Shown: positions 47,921 through 58,528 of the stretch, piece by piece
How positions within the stretch are numbered: position 1 is the stretch's first letter
How the letters are laid out: the number at the start of each line of letters is the position of its first letter
Assembly: GCF_028863665.1 (NCBI RefSeq)
Contig: NZ_JARBFX010000015.1
Location: forward strand, 33,801-97,800
DNA: 64,000 bases
Direction: 5' to 3'
DNA from: Aquabacter sediminis
GTDB lineage: Bacteria; Pseudomonadota; Alphaproteobacteria; Rhizobiales; Xanthobacteraceae
Notes under the pieces: generated by a model
What the model was told of the DNA's origin: nothing
Databases searched by the model: none
Seen by the model: the letters and a program-made list of their open reading frames with translations, nothing else
Position numbers and translations under genes: made by a program

Positions 47921-48985
47921 TCAATCTCCGGGTGAATTTGCCGCGACCGACCTTGCGCGGCGCTGTCCGCCCTCCCCGCGAGGCGGTGCCGGGGTGATGG
48001 CGATGCGTCCCTTGCGCAAGGTGACGAGCGCTCCGGCCAGCGTCCGGCGCAGCGCCATGCCGCCCGTTCCGGCGGAGCGCAGCGCCTGGTGGAGGTCTTC
48101 GGCCTTGCCCAGTTCCGTGGGTCCTTCGGTGGCGCACTGGTCGATCGCCTGGATCAGCAGCCGAAGCGAGATCTCCTCGGGCAGTTCGAGGAATGGCGCC
48201 ACCTTCAGGTTGACCTCGTCTTCCGTCCAAGGGCCCTCACTTACGCTGCGGCGCGCATCCTCGGCCACCGCATTGAGCGCGGCTTCGGCGCGCGAGAGGC
48301 GCTGGGCGAACAAAGCCAAGCGCGCAGCGTCCAGCCCCACCTGCGCAAGCCCGGGCGCAAGGTTGCGCAGGCGTGGGCGGGCAAAGCGCGGATCGGCATT
48401 GGAGGGATCGCGTACGTAGTCAATGCCGGCCCCCTCCACCACAGCGACGAGGCGTGACTTGGGCGTATCGAGAAACGGGCGCAACAGTGTAAGCTCGCCA
48501 GTCCGCGAGATCGGGCGCATGGCACACAAGCCGGTCAAGCCGGACCCCCGCGCCAGCCGCAGCAGCACCGTTTCCGCCTGGTCGTCCATGGTGTGGGCGA
48601 GGGCGATGGCGGTGGCGCCCCGCTCCCGAGCCAGTTGCGTCAGCAAGCGGTAGCGGGCGATGCGTGCGGCCTCCTGGATGCGGGAGCGTGGCTTTTCCCC
48701 ATCCCAGGTCAGGATTTCATGGCGCAGCCCCAGATTGGCGCAGAGGGCCGCCACCTTCAGCGCCTCTGCCCGCGATTCCGGGCGCAATCCATGGTCGACC
48801 GTCGCGACCAGAAAGCTTGGCCCGTCGAGAAGACCATATCGCCAAGCGCGGGCCAGCAGCATCAGTGCCGTAGAATCGGGTCCCCCCGAGACGGCCAGGA
48901 CGATGCCCGTGTGATCAAGAAATGCCGCAAAGAGCTGCCGCAACTCGGCGGCATCGAAGGGCAGGTTGCCGTCAGCAGCCGACAC
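47921..48985 (-). CDS. tilS: tRNA(Ile)-lysidine synthetase
   Basis: A 354-residue ATP-dependent enzyme that changes C34 of the AUA-reading isoleucine tRNA to lysidine. The PP-loop SGGPDST sits near residue 34, followed by VDHGLRPESRAEA and AHTMDDQAETVLLRLARGSG, the standard blocks. Start is GTG at 48985 and overlaps the end of cpoB by 14 bases, so the two are probably co-translated. The protein is short at the C-terminus compared with E. coli TilS (about 430 residues). Confidence 0.93.
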   Translation of the reverse strand: MSAADGNLPFDAAELRQLFAAFLDHTGIVLAVSGGPDSTALMLLARAWRYGLLDGPSFLVATVDHGLRPESRAEALKVAALCANLGLRHEILTWDGEKPRSRIQEAARIARYRLLTQLARERGATAIALAHTMDDQAETVLLRLARGSGLTGLCAMRPISRTGELTLLRPFLDTPKSRLVAVVEGAGIDYVRDPSNADPRFARPRLRNLAPGLAQVGLDAARLALFAQRLSRAEAALNAVAEDARRSVSEGPWTEDEVNLKVAPFLELPEEISLRLLIQAIDQCATEGPTELGKAEDLHQALRSAGTGGMALRRTLAGALVTLRKGRIAITPAPPRGEGGQRRARSVAANSPGD

Positions 48986-49976
48986 GCTTCTGCTCCCGCT
49001 CCACCGCCTGACGGAGCGTGGAAGCGGCGCGGGGATATTTGCGGTCCACCTCGCCCAGGGTGGCGCAAGCCGCCTCGCGCTCGTTCAGCGCGGCGAGGGA
49101 CTGGCCCAGGCGCAGCAGGGCCTCAGGGGCGCGCGGCGCATTGGGATATTTGGTGGAAAGCTGCAGGAAATTCTCCGCGGCTTCCTTGTAGTCCTGCCGT
49201 TGGAACAGGCTCTCCCCAAGCAGATAGGTGGCCTCCGGCACCAGCCGGTCGGTGGGGTGCGCCTGGAGGAACTGGCGCAAGGCCGGGTCGGCGGCGGCGT
49301 AATCCTGGCGCTGCATATAGCCCGATGCGAGGTCGAACATGTCCCTGGCGCTGCCGGACGGCGGCAAAGCCGCCACCTGCGCGCCACCTGCCGGCGGGGG
49401 CGCAGCCCCCGGCGTAAGCTCGGTGGGGGAAACGGTCGGGCGGACCAACCCTGCGGAGCTGCTGGCAGGCGAGCCGAGCGGCTGCGGCGAACCCGGCGCG
49501 CCGGGCACCTCGCTGGGATCGAAGGCATCTGACCTGCGCCCAGACGGAACGCCCGCTCCTGCGGGCGCGATCCCGCGTGGCGGGGCGGTGACGGCGGAGC
49601 CGGCAGAAGGGGGAGCCCCTGCCGCGCCGGCGGGGCGCGGCCCACCCTCGGTGAGCGCCCGAACCTGCTGTTCCAATTGCTGGTTGCGAAACTGGAGCTG
49701 CTCGATCTGGCCGGTCATCTGGCGGAGCTGATTCTCCAGGCGGTCCACGCGCACCGTCAGTTCGGCCTGCGCCTCGGACAGGGTGTCAGACTGCTGAACG
49801 GTACCGGGCGGCTTGAAAAGATCGCCGAACAGGTTGCCGCCGGAGGACTGGGCCTTTGCAGGCGACACCGATACGGGAACAGCGACCGTTCCCAGGACGA
49901 GGGCCGCGCAGAGACCAAAAGCCAATCCGGAGGCGCAGCGCGCCCAGGCGGCCTCCCTCTTCGGTCTCCCCAACAT
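48972..49976 (-). CDS. cpoB: CpoB/YbgF, Tol-Pal system protein
   Basis: A periplasmic protein that in E. coli links Tol-Pal action to PBP1B-dependent wall synthesis. From the start used here: signal peptide ending near SPAKAQ, a coiled coil (RVDRLENQLRQMTGQIEQLQ), a long Pro/Ala/Gly linker and TPR repeats (FDLASGYMQRQDYAAADPAL, YLLGESLFQRQDYKEAAENF). The frame is open 54 codons further up, but the ATG at 49976 leaves a normal signal peptide; 50042 is an alternative. The linker is far longer than in E. coli. Confidence 0.85.
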   Translation of the reverse strand: MLGRPKREAAWARCASGLAFGLCAALVLGTVAVPVSVSPAKAQSSGGNLFGDLFKPPGTVQQSDTLSEAQAELTVRVDRLENQLRQMTGQIEQLQFRNQQLEQQVRALTEGGPRPAGAAGAPPSAGSAVTAPPRGIAPAGAGVPSGRRSDAFDPSEVPGAPGSPQPLGSPASSSAGLVRPTVSPTELTPGAAPPPAGGAQVAALPPSGSARDMFDLASGYMQRQDYAAADPALRQFLQAHPTDRLVPEATYLLGESLFQRQDYKEAAENFLQLSTKYPNAPRAPEALLRLGQSLAALNEREAACATLGEVDRKYPRAASTLRQAVEREQKRVGC

Positions 49977-50147
49977 GCCGCTTGCCACGGTTGCCACTCC
50001 CGCCTGGACAGAAGGCTTCAACAGGTCGAATTCCCGCGGCATCGCTGAATGCCCCTGCGGCCCGGCAAGGCCCCTTCTCCTGAAGAGCGGCCGAGGCTTG
50101 TCCATCTCCGACCTAACCCGGGATGGAAGGTCTAACATTCTGATTAA

Positions 50148-50180
50148 GAAAGGTAAACCGACCGAACCGCAAGCGGTCGG
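50148..50180 (-). terminator. Probable terminator of pal
   Basis: CCGACCG (50158-50164) and CGGTCGG (50174-50180) pair perfectly around nine bases. On the minus strand the stem is followed by TTTACCTTTCTT. It lies between pal and cpoB, so cpoB-tilS-ftsH may have a promoter of their own. Confidence 0.6.
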
Positions 50181-50258
50181 CCGGCTCGATTCTCTAGCTT
50201 TCGATCACGTCCAAAGTGTGACCCGGGAGCGGCGCGCCAAGCGACCGCTCCCGCAGCC

Positions 50259-50759
50259 TCAGGACGCTCCGCCGGTGTTGAGCACCGTGACGGCGCGGCG
50301 ATTCTGCGACCAGCAGGAGATGTCATTGCACACCGCCACTGGCCGCTCCTTGCCGTAGGAGATGGTCCGCATGCGCGCGCCATCGATGCCCTTCGACACC
50401 AGATAGTCGCGCACGCTCTGGGCACGCTTGGCGCCGAGGGCGATGTTGTACTCGCGGGTGCCGCGCTCATCCGCATGGCCTTCGATGGTGAAGGTGTAGC
50501 GGTTGTACTGCTGCAGCCACTGGGCCTGGCGGTCCAAGGTCGACTGTGCCTGGGGCGACAGGTCGGTCTGGTCGGTATCGAAGAAGACACGGTCGCCGAC
50601 GGCGACGACGAATTCCTGAGGCGAGCCGGGCGGGCCGGCAGCTCCCGCACCTGCACCGGCGGCGTTCGGATCCGGGGTATTGGCGCACGCGGCCAGCGCA
50701 AGCGCAAACCCGAACAGAGCGGCGAAACGGAAGCCGCGGGCGGAACCAAAACTGAGCAT
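50259..50759 (-). CDS. pal: Peptidoglycan-associated lipoprotein Pal
   Basis: A 166-residue outer-membrane lipoprotein. The lipobox is LALAAC with Cys25 as the lipidated residue. An OmpA-like domain binds peptidoglycan: VFFDTDQTDLSPQAQ, TIEGHADERGTREYN and NRRAVTV are intact. A GAAGGGAG ribosome site precedes the ATG. It works with TolB and TolQRA to pull the outer membrane inward at division. It is separated from tolB by 404 bases. Confidence 0.96.
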   Translation of the reverse strand: MLSFGSARGFRFAALFGFALALAACANTPDPNAAGAGAGAAGPPGSPQEFVVAVGDRVFFDTDQTDLSPQAQSTLDRQAQWLQQYNRYTFTIEGHADERGTREYNIALGAKRAQSVRDYLVSKGIDGARMRTISYGKERPVAVCNDISCWSQNRRAVTVLNTGGAS

Positions 50760-51163
50760 CCGGTGGACTCCCTTCTCAACTCAGACCGGAGCTTCCCTCT
50801 AGCAGCGTCAAGGTTAAGCGAAGGTTCCGCAGAGACCGTGATGCACCGGGGAAGCGATCTTGCGAGGGCTGCCGGAGAGACAACCGCACGCCATGGTTTG
50901 CAATGGGTTTACGCACGGCTCCGAAGAGGGAGACGGCGTTTTTCCCGCCCGGGCACGCGCCCGGCCGGAAGGAGATTATTGCGCCGCCCGACGCCCGCAT
51001 GAGGGTCTGCGCCGCTGAAGGAAAGCCATCGGCCCTTCTTTCCAAACCCACGTGCGCAGCGCACATGGCGTCTTCATGGCAGAACCCCGCCGGCGGCCCG
51101 ATGTTCTCTGCCGTTCGCACGTAGGCGGCCGACTGCTGCAAAAATGCAACACACCGCCCCGTC
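50760..51163. other. 404-base gap between tolB and pal
   Basis: No gene is supported here. The frames in it are GC shadows without start signals. Near the middle CCGGGC and GCCCGG (50949-50964) make a short hairpin next to a T run that lies on the wrong side for a minus-strand terminator. A promoter for pal is likely close to 50800-50850, where a TTGACG-like element occurs on the minus strand, but no good -10 could be paired with it. Confidence 0.5.
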
Positions 51164-52504
51164 CTAGGAGCGCAGCGGCGACCAGGCGGGGTCTGATCCA
51201 TAGCCGGGCGTGGGCACCTTCAACTCGTTATAGCCGGTCACGTCCACCGTGAAGAGATTGGGCCCGCCGCCGCCCACCGGGTCGCGGAAGAACATGATGA
51301 CGCGGCCATTGGGGGCGAAGGTCGGCCCCTCATTGTGGTAGCCCTCGGTGAGCACGCGCTCGCCCGAGCCGTCCGGCTTCATGATGCCGATGGCAAACTT
51401 ACCTTCCGCCTGGCGGGTGAAGGCGATGACATCCCCGCGCGGCGACCAGACCGGCGTATTGTAGCGGGCATTGCCAAAGGAGATCCGCCGGGCGCCCGAA
51501 CCATCCGCATTCATAATGTAGATTTGCGAGGTCCCGCCACGGTCGCTCTCGAAGCAGATCTGGCGCCCGTCCGGCGAATAGCAGGGGGCGGTATCGATGG
51601 CATTGGTGTCGGTGAGGCGGGTGGTGGCCTTGGACCGCAGGTCCATCACGAAGATGTTCGCATTGCCGCCCTGCTGCAGGCTCATGATGACCTTCTGGCC
51701 ATCGGGCGAGAAACGCGGGGCAAAGCTCATGCCGGGGAAATTGCCCACCACCTCGCGCTGGCCGGTCTCAATGTTGAGCAGAAGGACGCGCGGCTCGCTG
51801 CGCCCGTACGACATATAGGTGATTTCCTGGCTGGTCGGCGAGAAGCGCGGGGTCAGCACCAGCTCATCCCCGCGCGTGAGATAGCGCACGTCGGCGCCAT
51901 CCTGGTCCATGATGGCGAGGCGCTTCACGCGGCGATCCTTCGCGCCGCTCTCGTCGACGAAGACGATGCGGGTGTCGAAATAGCCCTTCTCGCCGGTGAG
52001 CCGCTCGTAGATGGCATCGGCGATGATGTGGGCGACGCGACGCCAGTTGTCCGGCTGGGTGAAATATTGCTGGCCGAGCAATTGCTGGCCCGCGAACACG
52101 TCCCACAGGCGGAACTCCACCTTCAGGCGACCATCCCCCTGGCGGGTGACCCGGCCGGTCACCAGCGCCTGGGCATTGATGGAGCGCCAGTCGGGGAAGC
52201 GGGGGGCGAGGTCCGGATTCTGGATCACCTCAAGGAAAGTCTTGGGATCCAGCGGCGTGAACAGGCCCGAGCGCTTCAAGTCCGCGGATACCACGCCGGA
52301 AATGGCACGGCCCTGCTCCACCTCGCCGACGAAATCGGTGATGGCGATGGGGATGGGCTGCGGCGCGCCGGACTGGATGTCGATCCGGGGCGCGGCCAGC
52401 AGCGGGCGGGTGAGAAGGCCAAGCGATCCCGCGGCCACGGAACCGCCGAGCACCACTTGCCGGCGGCTGGGGCGGAAGAGATTGAAATCCTTTTCGTTCG
52501 GCAC
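51164..52504 (-). CDS. tolB: Tol-Pal system beta-propeller protein TolB
   Basis: A 446-residue periplasmic protein that binds Pal and TolA. The N-terminal domain ([29 protein letters not shown]) is followed by a six-bladed propeller with repeated [15 protein letters not shown] and [18 protein letters not shown] type blades. The signal region has a twin arginine (SRRQVVLGG, Arg14-Arg15) before a mild hydrophobic stretch, so export may be by Tat rather than Sec. The start is GTG with GAGGG upstream. Confidence 0.95.
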   Translation of the reverse strand: MPNEKDFNLFRPSRRQVVLGGSVAAGSLGLLTRPLLAAPRIDIQSGAPQPIPIAITDFVGEVEQGRAISGVVSADLKRSGLFTPLDPKTFLEVIQNPDLAPRFPDWRSINAQALVTGRVTRQGDGRLKVEFRLWDVFAGQQLLGQQYFTQPDNWRRVAHIIADAIYERLTGEKGYFDTRIVFVDESGAKDRRVKRLAIMDQDGADVRYLTRGDELVLTPRFSPTSQEITYMSYGRSEPRVLLLNIETGQREVVGNFPGMSFAPRFSPDGQKVIMSLQQGGNANIFVMDLRSKATTRLTDTNAIDTAPCYSPDGRQICFESDRGGTSQIYIMNADGSGARRISFGNARYNTPVWSPRGDVIAFTRQAEGKFAIGIMKPDGSGERVLTEGYHNEGPTFAPNGRVIMFFRDPVGGGGPNLFTVDVTGYNELKVPTPGYGSDPAWSPLRS

Positions 52505-52671
52505 GTCGACCCTCGCCTTCTGTATCGGCCTCCCGAACCACCGGGGAACCCCGTCCCGCCGGCCTGGCCTTCTGTCTCACCTTGATACGGGACCCGGACG
52601 GGTCCGCCATCTCGTGGAAGCCCTGCGGCCTCCATAACCCAAGTCCTGGCGACTGCAGACGGTTCGCCGAT

Positions 52672-52691
52672 CCGGCCCGCAAGCGGGCCGG
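52672..52691 (-). other. Perfect 9-bp stem-loop just after tolA
   Basis: CCGGCCCGC and GCGGGCCGG pair perfectly around AA, six bases past the tolA stop and before tolB. There is no T run on the minus strand. It may slow transcription or protect the tolQRA messenger end. Confidence 0.35.
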
Positions 52692-52697
52692 CCGGGG

Positions 52698-53642
52698 CTA
52701 GCCACCGAACATGTTGGGGAAGAAGCGGGGTTCCAGCTCCTTCCAGGAATCGTACTTCTCGGCCTTGAACATCGTATAGGGCTGGCACTGGATCAGCGCC
52801 CGCTGGGCGCTCAGAGCGAAGGCATCGAACACCGCCTTCTGGTCCGGATTCATCTGCCCGTCGGTGATCACCGGCGGCTGCGCCAGGGTGCCATCGCGGT
52901 TGAGGCGCAGGAGGATGTACACATAGATCTTGTCATCCGAGATGTGCGGCATCTTCCAGCATTGCTTCACCTTCTCGCGGAAGGCATCGAGCTCGGTCAG
53001 GCTGAGCGCTGGCGCATCGCCCTTCGGCGCGCCCAGCGAGGAGATCTGGGAAGTCGTCGCGCCCGTGGCCGCCTGCCGCTGGGGCGTACGCTTGTCCAGC
53101 AGCGCGGCGATCTGGTCGGCGTCGAACTTCTGGTTGTTCTGCGTCTTGGCGTCGGCCTGCTGCTTGGGCGGCTCCTTGGGAGGTGCCGGCTTTTTCGGCG
53201 GCAGCGGGGTCGGCGGGGTCGGCTTGGCCTCCTCCGGCTTCTGCTGCGCTTTCAAGGCCTCATCCGCCTTCGGCGGCGGGGGCTCGGCCTTGGGCGGCTG
53301 CTGCGGCTCAGGCGGCTTGGGCGCGGGCTCAGGCGGGGGAGTCGGCGCGGGCGGCGGCGCACTCGCCTGGGTGGGCGCCACCTCTTCCTTCTCCGTCACC
53401 TTCAGGTTCGGATCCGGCGTGGGCTTTTCCACGTCCACCTTCTCGGCCATGACCTTGGGGGGCTCTTCCTTCTTGCCCTTCTCATTTCCCTTTGTGAGCT
53501 TGGAGACGTCGGATGCGCTCACCACTTCCACGGGGATGGCTTCCGGGGGCACGTCGAAGGGCCTCGGCGTCGCGAACGACACCAAGGCCAGGACGAGGAT
53601 CGCCCCGTGAACAATGGTGGATGCCGTAAGTCCGACCCGCAT
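52698..53642 (-). CDS. tolA: TolA-like cell-envelope integrity protein
   Basis: A 314-residue inner-membrane protein linking the TolQR motor to Pal/TolB. One N-terminal helix (about residues 5-25) is followed by a long proline-, lysine- and glutamate-rich stalk (about 55-190) and a globular C-terminal domain with SLTELDAFREKVKQCWKMP and IYVYILLRLNRDGTL, typical of alphaproteobacterial TolA. The stalk differs from the alanine-rich E. coli form. It overlaps no neighbour and lies 10 bases after tolR. Confidence 0.88.
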   Translation of the reverse strand: MRVGLTASTIVHGAILVLALVSFATPRPFDVPPEAIPVEVVSASDVSKLTKGNEKGKKEEPPKVMAEKVDVEKPTPDPNLKVTEKEEVAPTQASAPPPAPTPPPEPAPKPPEPQQPPKAEPPPPKADEALKAQQKPEEAKPTPPTPLPPKKPAPPKEPPKQQADAKTQNNQKFDADQIAALLDKRTPQRQAATGATTSQISSLGAPKGDAPALSLTELDAFREKVKQCWKMPHISDDKIYVYILLRLNRDGTLAQPPVITDGQMNPDQKAVFDAFALSAQRALIQCQPYTMFKAEKYDSWKELEPRFFPNMFGG

Positions 53643-53652
53643 CCCGACCCGC

Positions 53653-54105
53653 TCAGCCCCCCTGCTCGGCCTCGGTCACCAGGGCGACCTTCTTGAATCC
53701 TGCGCCCGACAGACGCCCCATGACGCGCATCACCGCGCCGTAATCCACTTTCTTGTCGCCGCGCACGAAAATGCGCTCGTCATAATTGCCCTTGGTCACG
53801 GCCTGGATCTTGGTGATGAGCTCCTCATACTTCACCTCGCTCTCGCCGATGAAGATCTGGCCCTTGTCGTTCAGGGACACCGTGATGGGGTCCTTGCTCT
53901 GGTCCATGGACTTGGCCGCCGTCTGCGGCAGGTCGATGGGTACGCCCACCGTCATCAGCGGCGCGGACACCATGAAGATGATGAGCAGCACCAGCATGAC
54001 GTCCACCATGGGCGTCACGTTGATGTCGGCCATGACAGGCGCGCCGCCGCGACGGCGCCCGCGCCGTCCCTGCCGCCCCCCCGCGCCGCCTGCGGACATG
54101 CCCAT
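53653..54105 (-). CDS. tolR: TolR, ExbD-family proton channel subunit
   Basis: A 150-residue inner-membrane protein. After a glycine- and arginine-rich start comes the ExbD helix DINVTPMVDVMLVLLIIFMV, with the essential proton-path Asp in MVDVM. The periplasmic part has VPIDLPQTAA and the RGDKKVDYGAVMRVMGRL block. It starts two bases after the tolQ stop. Confidence 0.95.
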   Translation of the reverse strand: MGMSAGGAGGRQGRRGRRRGGAPVMADINVTPMVDVMLVLLIIFMVSAPLMTVGVPIDLPQTAAKSMDQSKDPITVSLNDKGQIFIGESEVKYEELITKIQAVTKGNYDERIFVRGDKKVDYGAVMRVMGRLSGAGFKKVALVTEAEQGG

Positions 54106-54107
54106 CG

Positions 54108-54821
<714 letters not shown>

Positions 54822-54984
54822 CGAACGTCCTCGGATTCGAAAGGCCGCGCGCGCAACGCGGCGTTGGGTCGGACAGGCACAGGCCCGCCGGCCGTCGGCT
54901 CTTTCCAGGCTGACTCTGTCCAAACTTTGACGGTTCTTACGGCGAAGCAGCATGGCCGCCTCCCCGCAATTCACACCAACAAGG

Positions 54985-54999
54985 TTAAGGCACCGTTAT
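54985..54999. promoter_or_regulatory. CtrA-like box upstream of tolQ
   Basis: TTAA, seven bases, TTAT: one base from the CtrA consensus TTAA-N7-TTAA. It lies about 165 bases before the tolQ start. Such matches can occur by chance, though TTAA is uncommon in this GC-rich sequence. Confidence 0.22.
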
Positions 55000-55030
55000 C
55001 GCTGCAACGCAACAAGCTGGGCACAACCGC

Positions 55031-55558
55031 TTAAGCTGTTGGTGCCGGGGTGCCACCGGCTGCGAGAGAATCTTCCAACGTCGCCTTGCGCAGCGCATCG
55101 GGAATCCGCCGCGCGCGGCCTTGCGATACGAAGGCCACGCGCACATTGGCATTTACCAGCGCCTCGCCATTCCGCCGGACGCTTTGGGCCAGCATGATGG
55201 AGGCGCCGGCCACTTCCTTCGAGAGCGTCACAACCTCCAGCACGTCATCGATGCGGGCGGGTTTCAGGAAATCGATCTGCATGGAGCGCACGACGAAGTG
55301 AAAGCCGGGCGCCTCGCTGGCCGCCTCCGCGAACAGCTCGCCCTGCACCACGCCGAGGAGGCGCATATAATCGGAGCGGCCCCGCTCCATGAATTTCAGA
55401 TAGTTGGCGTGGTAGACGATGCCCGAGAAGTCGGTGTCCTCATAATAGACCCGCAGCGTGAGGCTGTGCCCGCCGGGAATGAGGCGGCCGGCCAGATGGG
55501 GATGGGCCTCAAGCTCGCCCGGCGCGGTCGCCCGCTCCCCGCTGATGTCGTTCTTCAT
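55031..55558 (-). CDS. ybgC: YbgC, Tol-Pal-associated acyl-CoA thioesterase
   Basis: A 175-residue hot-dog-fold thioesterase. The catalytic block YYEDTDFSGIVYHANYLKF carries the Asp of the family, and RIDDVLEVVTLS follows. YbgC proteins hydrolyse acyl-CoA or acyl-ACP and are found at the head of tol-pal operons. It has a GAGAG site before the ATG and lies 209 bases upstream of tolQ on the same strand. Confidence 0.93.
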   Translation of the reverse strand: MKNDISGERATAPGELEAHPHLAGRLIPGGHSLTLRVYYEDTDFSGIVYHANYLKFMERGRSDYMRLLGVVQGELFAEAASEAPGFHFVVRSMQIDFLKPARIDDVLEVVTLSKEVAGASIMLAQSVRRNGEALVNANVRVAFVSQGRARRIPDALRKATLEDSLAAGGTPAPTA

Positions 55559-55618
55559 GCAAACTCTCTCGCGGCTTCGCGCGCCCTCAAGGGGGCGACG
55601 GTACGATCAAGGCAGCAC

Positions 55619-56650
55619 CTACTCCCCCTCATCGAAGAGAGGCAAGCTCGATGGCGGCCGCACCGGCTCGGCAAGGCCCAGGTGCCGGAACGCCCCGGCG
55701 GTCAGCATGCGCCCGCGCGGGGTGCGCTGGATGAAGCCCTGCTGCACCAGGAAGGGCTCGACGATTTCCTCGATGGCATCGCGCGGCTCGGACAAGGCGG
55801 CCGCCAGCGTTTCCACCCCCACCGGCCCGCCGCCATAATGGCTGGCGATCACCGTGAGGTAGCGCCGGTCCATGGCATCGAGCCCGGCATCGTCCACTTC
55901 CAGCGCGGAAAGCGCCCGGTCGGCGATGGCGCGGTCAATGATTTCGGAGCCCGCCACCAGGGCGAAATCGCGCACCCGGCGCAACAGCCGCCCGGCAATG
56001 CGCGGCGTGCCGCGGGCGCGCTTGGCGATCTCGCGGGCCCCGTCCGGCGCGATCCCGATGCCGAAGACACGGGCGCCGCGGGTGACGATAAATTCAAGCT
56101 CGTCAATGGTATAGAAGCTCAGCCGCACCGGAATGCCAAACCGGTCACGCAGCGGCGTGGTCAGCAGGCCCGAACGCGTGGTCGCGCCCACCAAGGTGAA
56201 CTTGGGCAGGGAAATCTTCACCGAGCGCGCCGCCGGGCCCTCGCCGATGACGAGATCCAGCTCATAATCCTCCATGGCCGGATAGAGGATTTCCTCCACC
56301 GCCGGGGAAAGGCGATGGATTTCATCGATGAAGAGCACGTCCCGCTCTTCCAGGTTCGTCAGGATGGCGGCGAGGTCGCCGGCCTTGGCGATGACCGGGC
56401 CGGACGTGGAGCGGAAGCCGACCCCCATTTCCCGGGACATGATCTGGGCAAGCGTCGTCTTGCCGAGGCCAGGCGGCCCCACGAACAGCACATGGTCCAG
56501 CGCCTCCTGGCGGGCGCGGGCGGCCTTGATGAAGATTTCCAGATTGGCGCGGGCTTGGGCCTGGCCGACGAAATCGGCGAGCCGCTGCGGACGCAACGTG
56601 GCGTCGGCTTCGTCTTCGGCACGCTTCTCGCCGGCAATGAGGCGGGTCAT
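55619..56650 (-). CDS. ruvB: Holliday junction branch-migration helicase RuvB
   Basis: A 343-residue AAA+ motor that moves Holliday junctions with RuvA. Walker A is [10 protein letters not shown] (Lys64), Walker B is LFIDEIHRL, sensor 1 is [11 protein letters not shown], and the C-terminal winged helix carries RTPRGRMLT, which touches DNA. An AAGGA site precedes the ATG. It lies 64 bases after ruvA. Confidence 0.97.
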   Translation of the reverse strand: MTRLIAGEKRAEDEADATLRPQRLADFVGQAQARANLEIFIKAARARQEALDHVLFVGPPGLGKTTLAQIMSREMGVGFRSTSGPVIAKAGDLAAILTNLEERDVLFIDEIHRLSPAVEEILYPAMEDYELDLVIGEGPAARSVKISLPKFTLVGATTRSGLLTTPLRDRFGIPVRLSFYTIDELEFIVTRGARVFGIGIAPDGAREIAKRARGTPRIAGRLLRRVRDFALVAGSEIIDRAIADRALSALEVDDAGLDAMDRRYLTVIASHYGGGPVGVETLAAALSEPRDAIEEIVEPFLVQQGFIQRTPRGRMLTAGAFRHLGLAEPVRPPSSLPLFDEGE

Positions 56651-56714
56651 GGAGGTCCTTGGCTTGCGAGTCGTCGGAATCTAACGCCTTGGAGGCCTGA
56701 CGCCAAAGGGCGGC

Positions 56715-57335
56715 CTACTTGGCCATTTCCTTGAGGCCGAGGCGGATCAGCGTCTCGGTGGACGCCCCCTCCCCTCCCGCGCGGACGGCGGCGGCGATGG
56801 CGGCGGAGGCCTGGGCGGGGGGATAGCCCAGATTGGTGAGCGCCGAAATGGCGTCGCTGACCGCGCTGGGCAGGCCGGCCGGGGCATCGGCAAGGCCCGC
56901 CCCGCCGGGCAGGATGGGCTCGAACCCGCCGAGGGCAGGCCCCTTGTCCTTCAATTCGGTAACGATGCGAGTCGCGACGCGGGGGCCGACGCCAGGAGCG
57001 CGGGCCAGCGCGGCCTTGTCGCCCCGGGCGATGGCTTCGGCCAGTTCCGAGGGGCGCAAGGTGGAGAGCACCGCCAGCGCCGTCTTCGAGCCGATGCCCT
57101 GAATGCCCTGGAGCAGGCGGAACCACTCCCTTTCCGCTTCGCTGGCAAAGCCATAGAGGCGGATCAGGTCTTCCCGGACCATCGTCTCGATGAACAGCAC
57201 CGCGGCTTCGCCGATACGCGGCAGGCTTTGCAAGGTGCGGCTGGAGCAATGGACCTCATAGCCGACGCCATGCACATCGAGCAGCACGAGGTCGTCCGCG
57301 AGGCCGTCCACCACGCCCTTCAATTTCCCGATCAT
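56715..57335 (-). CDS. ruvA: Holliday junction binding protein RuvA
   Basis: A 206-residue protein that binds the four-way junction as a tetramer and guides RuvB. Seen are [10 protein letters not shown] at the start, the OB fold ([14 protein letters not shown]), helix-hairpin-helix blocks [18 protein letters not shown] and [17 protein letters not shown], and the C-terminal RuvB-binding domain ([18 protein letters not shown]). A GGGAGGGG site precedes the ATG. Confidence 0.97.
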   Translation of the reverse strand: MIGKLKGVVDGLADDLVLLDVHGVGYEVHCSSRTLQSLPRIGEAAVLFIETMVREDLIRLYGFASEAEREWFRLLQGIQGIGSKTALAVLSTLRPSELAEAIARGDKAALARAPGVGPRVATRIVTELKDKGPALGGFEPILPGGAGLADAPAGLPSAVSDAISALTNLGYPPAQASAAIAAAVRAGGEGASTETLIRLGLKEMAK

Positions 57336-57372
57336 GCCCCCTCCCCGGAAACCAGGGCTCCGGAAAAGCCAA

Positions 57373-57804
57373 TCATTTCAAGCAGGCCCAAAGAAGAACC
57401 CCGGTCGCCACCGCCCCGAGACCGGTGCGGACCATATGCAGTTGGCCCCAATTTTCGATGAGCCGCTGGCTGTGGGCACCGGCCTTTTCCTCGCCGAGCG
57501 CCAATAGCTGACGGTTGGTGGGCATGATGCCGATGAGGGTAAAGGGCCAATTGGCGATCAGAAGCACCGCTCCCGCTAGAAACGCCCAGTCGCGCGTGAG
57601 GGAAAAAGCGATGGCTGCCAGCAGACAGCCAAGTATCGCCAGGCTTGCCTGCATGGCAAAGCCGCGCTTGTAGGCAGGCTTCCATTGCCGCAACTGTCCT
57701 GCCGGCTCCAGCATCAGCCGGGCCGGCTGCTCGGCCACGTTGATGTAGAAGGCCGCGCCCGTAAAAACGGCCGACACCACCAAAGCCAGATGGCCCCACA
57801 GCAT
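57373..57804 (-). CDS. DUF1772 family membrane protein
   Basis: A 143-residue protein with four predicted membrane helices. The DUF1772 pattern is [33 protein letters not shown] and [17 protein letters not shown]. Some family members are linked to anthrone oxidation, but the role here is unknown. It sits between ruvC (35 bases upstream) and ruvA (37 bases downstream) on the same strand. The ATG at 57804 has GAGGGA upstream and is preferred to a GTG seven codons earlier. Confidence 0.8.
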   Translation of the reverse strand: MLWGHLALVVSAVFTGAAFYINVAEQPARLMLEPAGQLRQWKPAYKRGFAMQASLAILGCLLAAIAFSLTRDWAFLAGAVLLIANWPFTLIGIMPTNRQLLALGEEKAGAHSQRLIENWGQLHMVRTGLGAVATGVLLWACLK

Positions 57805-57839
57805 GAACGATCCCTCGTGCGCCACACCTGGCCATCATC

Positions 57840-58346
57840 CTACCTCGCCGCGCGCAGAAGCGCAGCCGCGCCGCGATGATGGGCATGGGTTACGGCGACC
57901 GCCAGCGCATCGGCGGCATCCTCGGTCTTGGGATCCGCCTTCGGCAGGAGGACGCCTATCATCATGCGAATCTGGGCTTTTTCGCCCCGCCCGGTGCCCA
58001 CCACGGTCTTCTTGACCAGCAACGCGGCATATTCGGCGACCGAGACGCCGGCGAGCGCCGGGGCGAGGAGGACGACGCCGCGGGCCTGGCCGAGCTTCAG
58101 GGTGGAGGACGGGTTCATGTTCACGAACGTCTCCTCCACCGCCGCCTCATCCGGCTGGTAGCGGGCGAGCACTTCGGCCAAGCCTTTGTAAAGACAGGCG
58201 AGACGCTCCGCCATGGGGGCGTCTTCCGGGGGCAGGATGGTGCCGCAGGCCACGTAGGTGAGACGCGAGCCCTCCGCCTCCACCACCCCCCAGCCGGTGC
58301 GGCGAAGGCCGGGGTCGAGTCCGAGAATGCGAATCAGGCCAGCCAT
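57840..58346 (-). CDS. ruvC: Holliday junction resolvase RuvC
   Basis: A 168-residue endonuclease that cuts Holliday junctions. The acidic residues of the RNase H-like active site are visible: Asp11 in [13 protein letters not shown], Glu in [10 protein letters not shown] and the Asp pair in [17 protein letters not shown]. The ATG at 58346 fits the family length; the 42 codons before it are low complexity. Confidence 0.96.
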   Translation of the reverse strand: MAGLIRILGLDPGLRRTGWGVVEAEGSRLTYVACGTILPPEDAPMAERLACLYKGLAEVLARYQPDEAAVEETFVNMNPSSTLKLGQARGVVLLAPALAGVSVAEYAALLVKKTVVGTGRGEKAQIRMMIGVLLPKADPKTEDAADALAVAVTHAHHRGAAALLRAAR

Positions 58347-58442
58347 GGGCCCAAACTGCGCCGGACGCTTCGGCGGGCCAAGGGGAAAGCGGCGGGGGTG
58401 CGCCGGCACTCGCGGGCGAGAGAGGCCAGAGCCGGGCGAAAG

Positions 58443-58460
58443 ATGACGGTTCAGTGACGT
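58443..58460. promoter_or_regulatory. Pho-box-like repeat between ruvC and pstB
   Basis: Read on the minus strand, ACGTCAC and CCGTCAT are separated by four bases, the layout of a PhoB box (CTGTCAT-N4-CTGTCAT) with three mismatches. TGAC recurs every 11 bases on the plus strand (58444, 58455). It lies about 70-85 bases before the pstB ATG; the orientation is opposite to the usual one. Confidence 0.3.
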
Positions 58461-58528
58461 GACATGGCGCAAAGATCCTTGTGCCGCTTGGGTTTAAGGT
58501 GCCTTTCGACGCTCACGGAGCATGGTCC

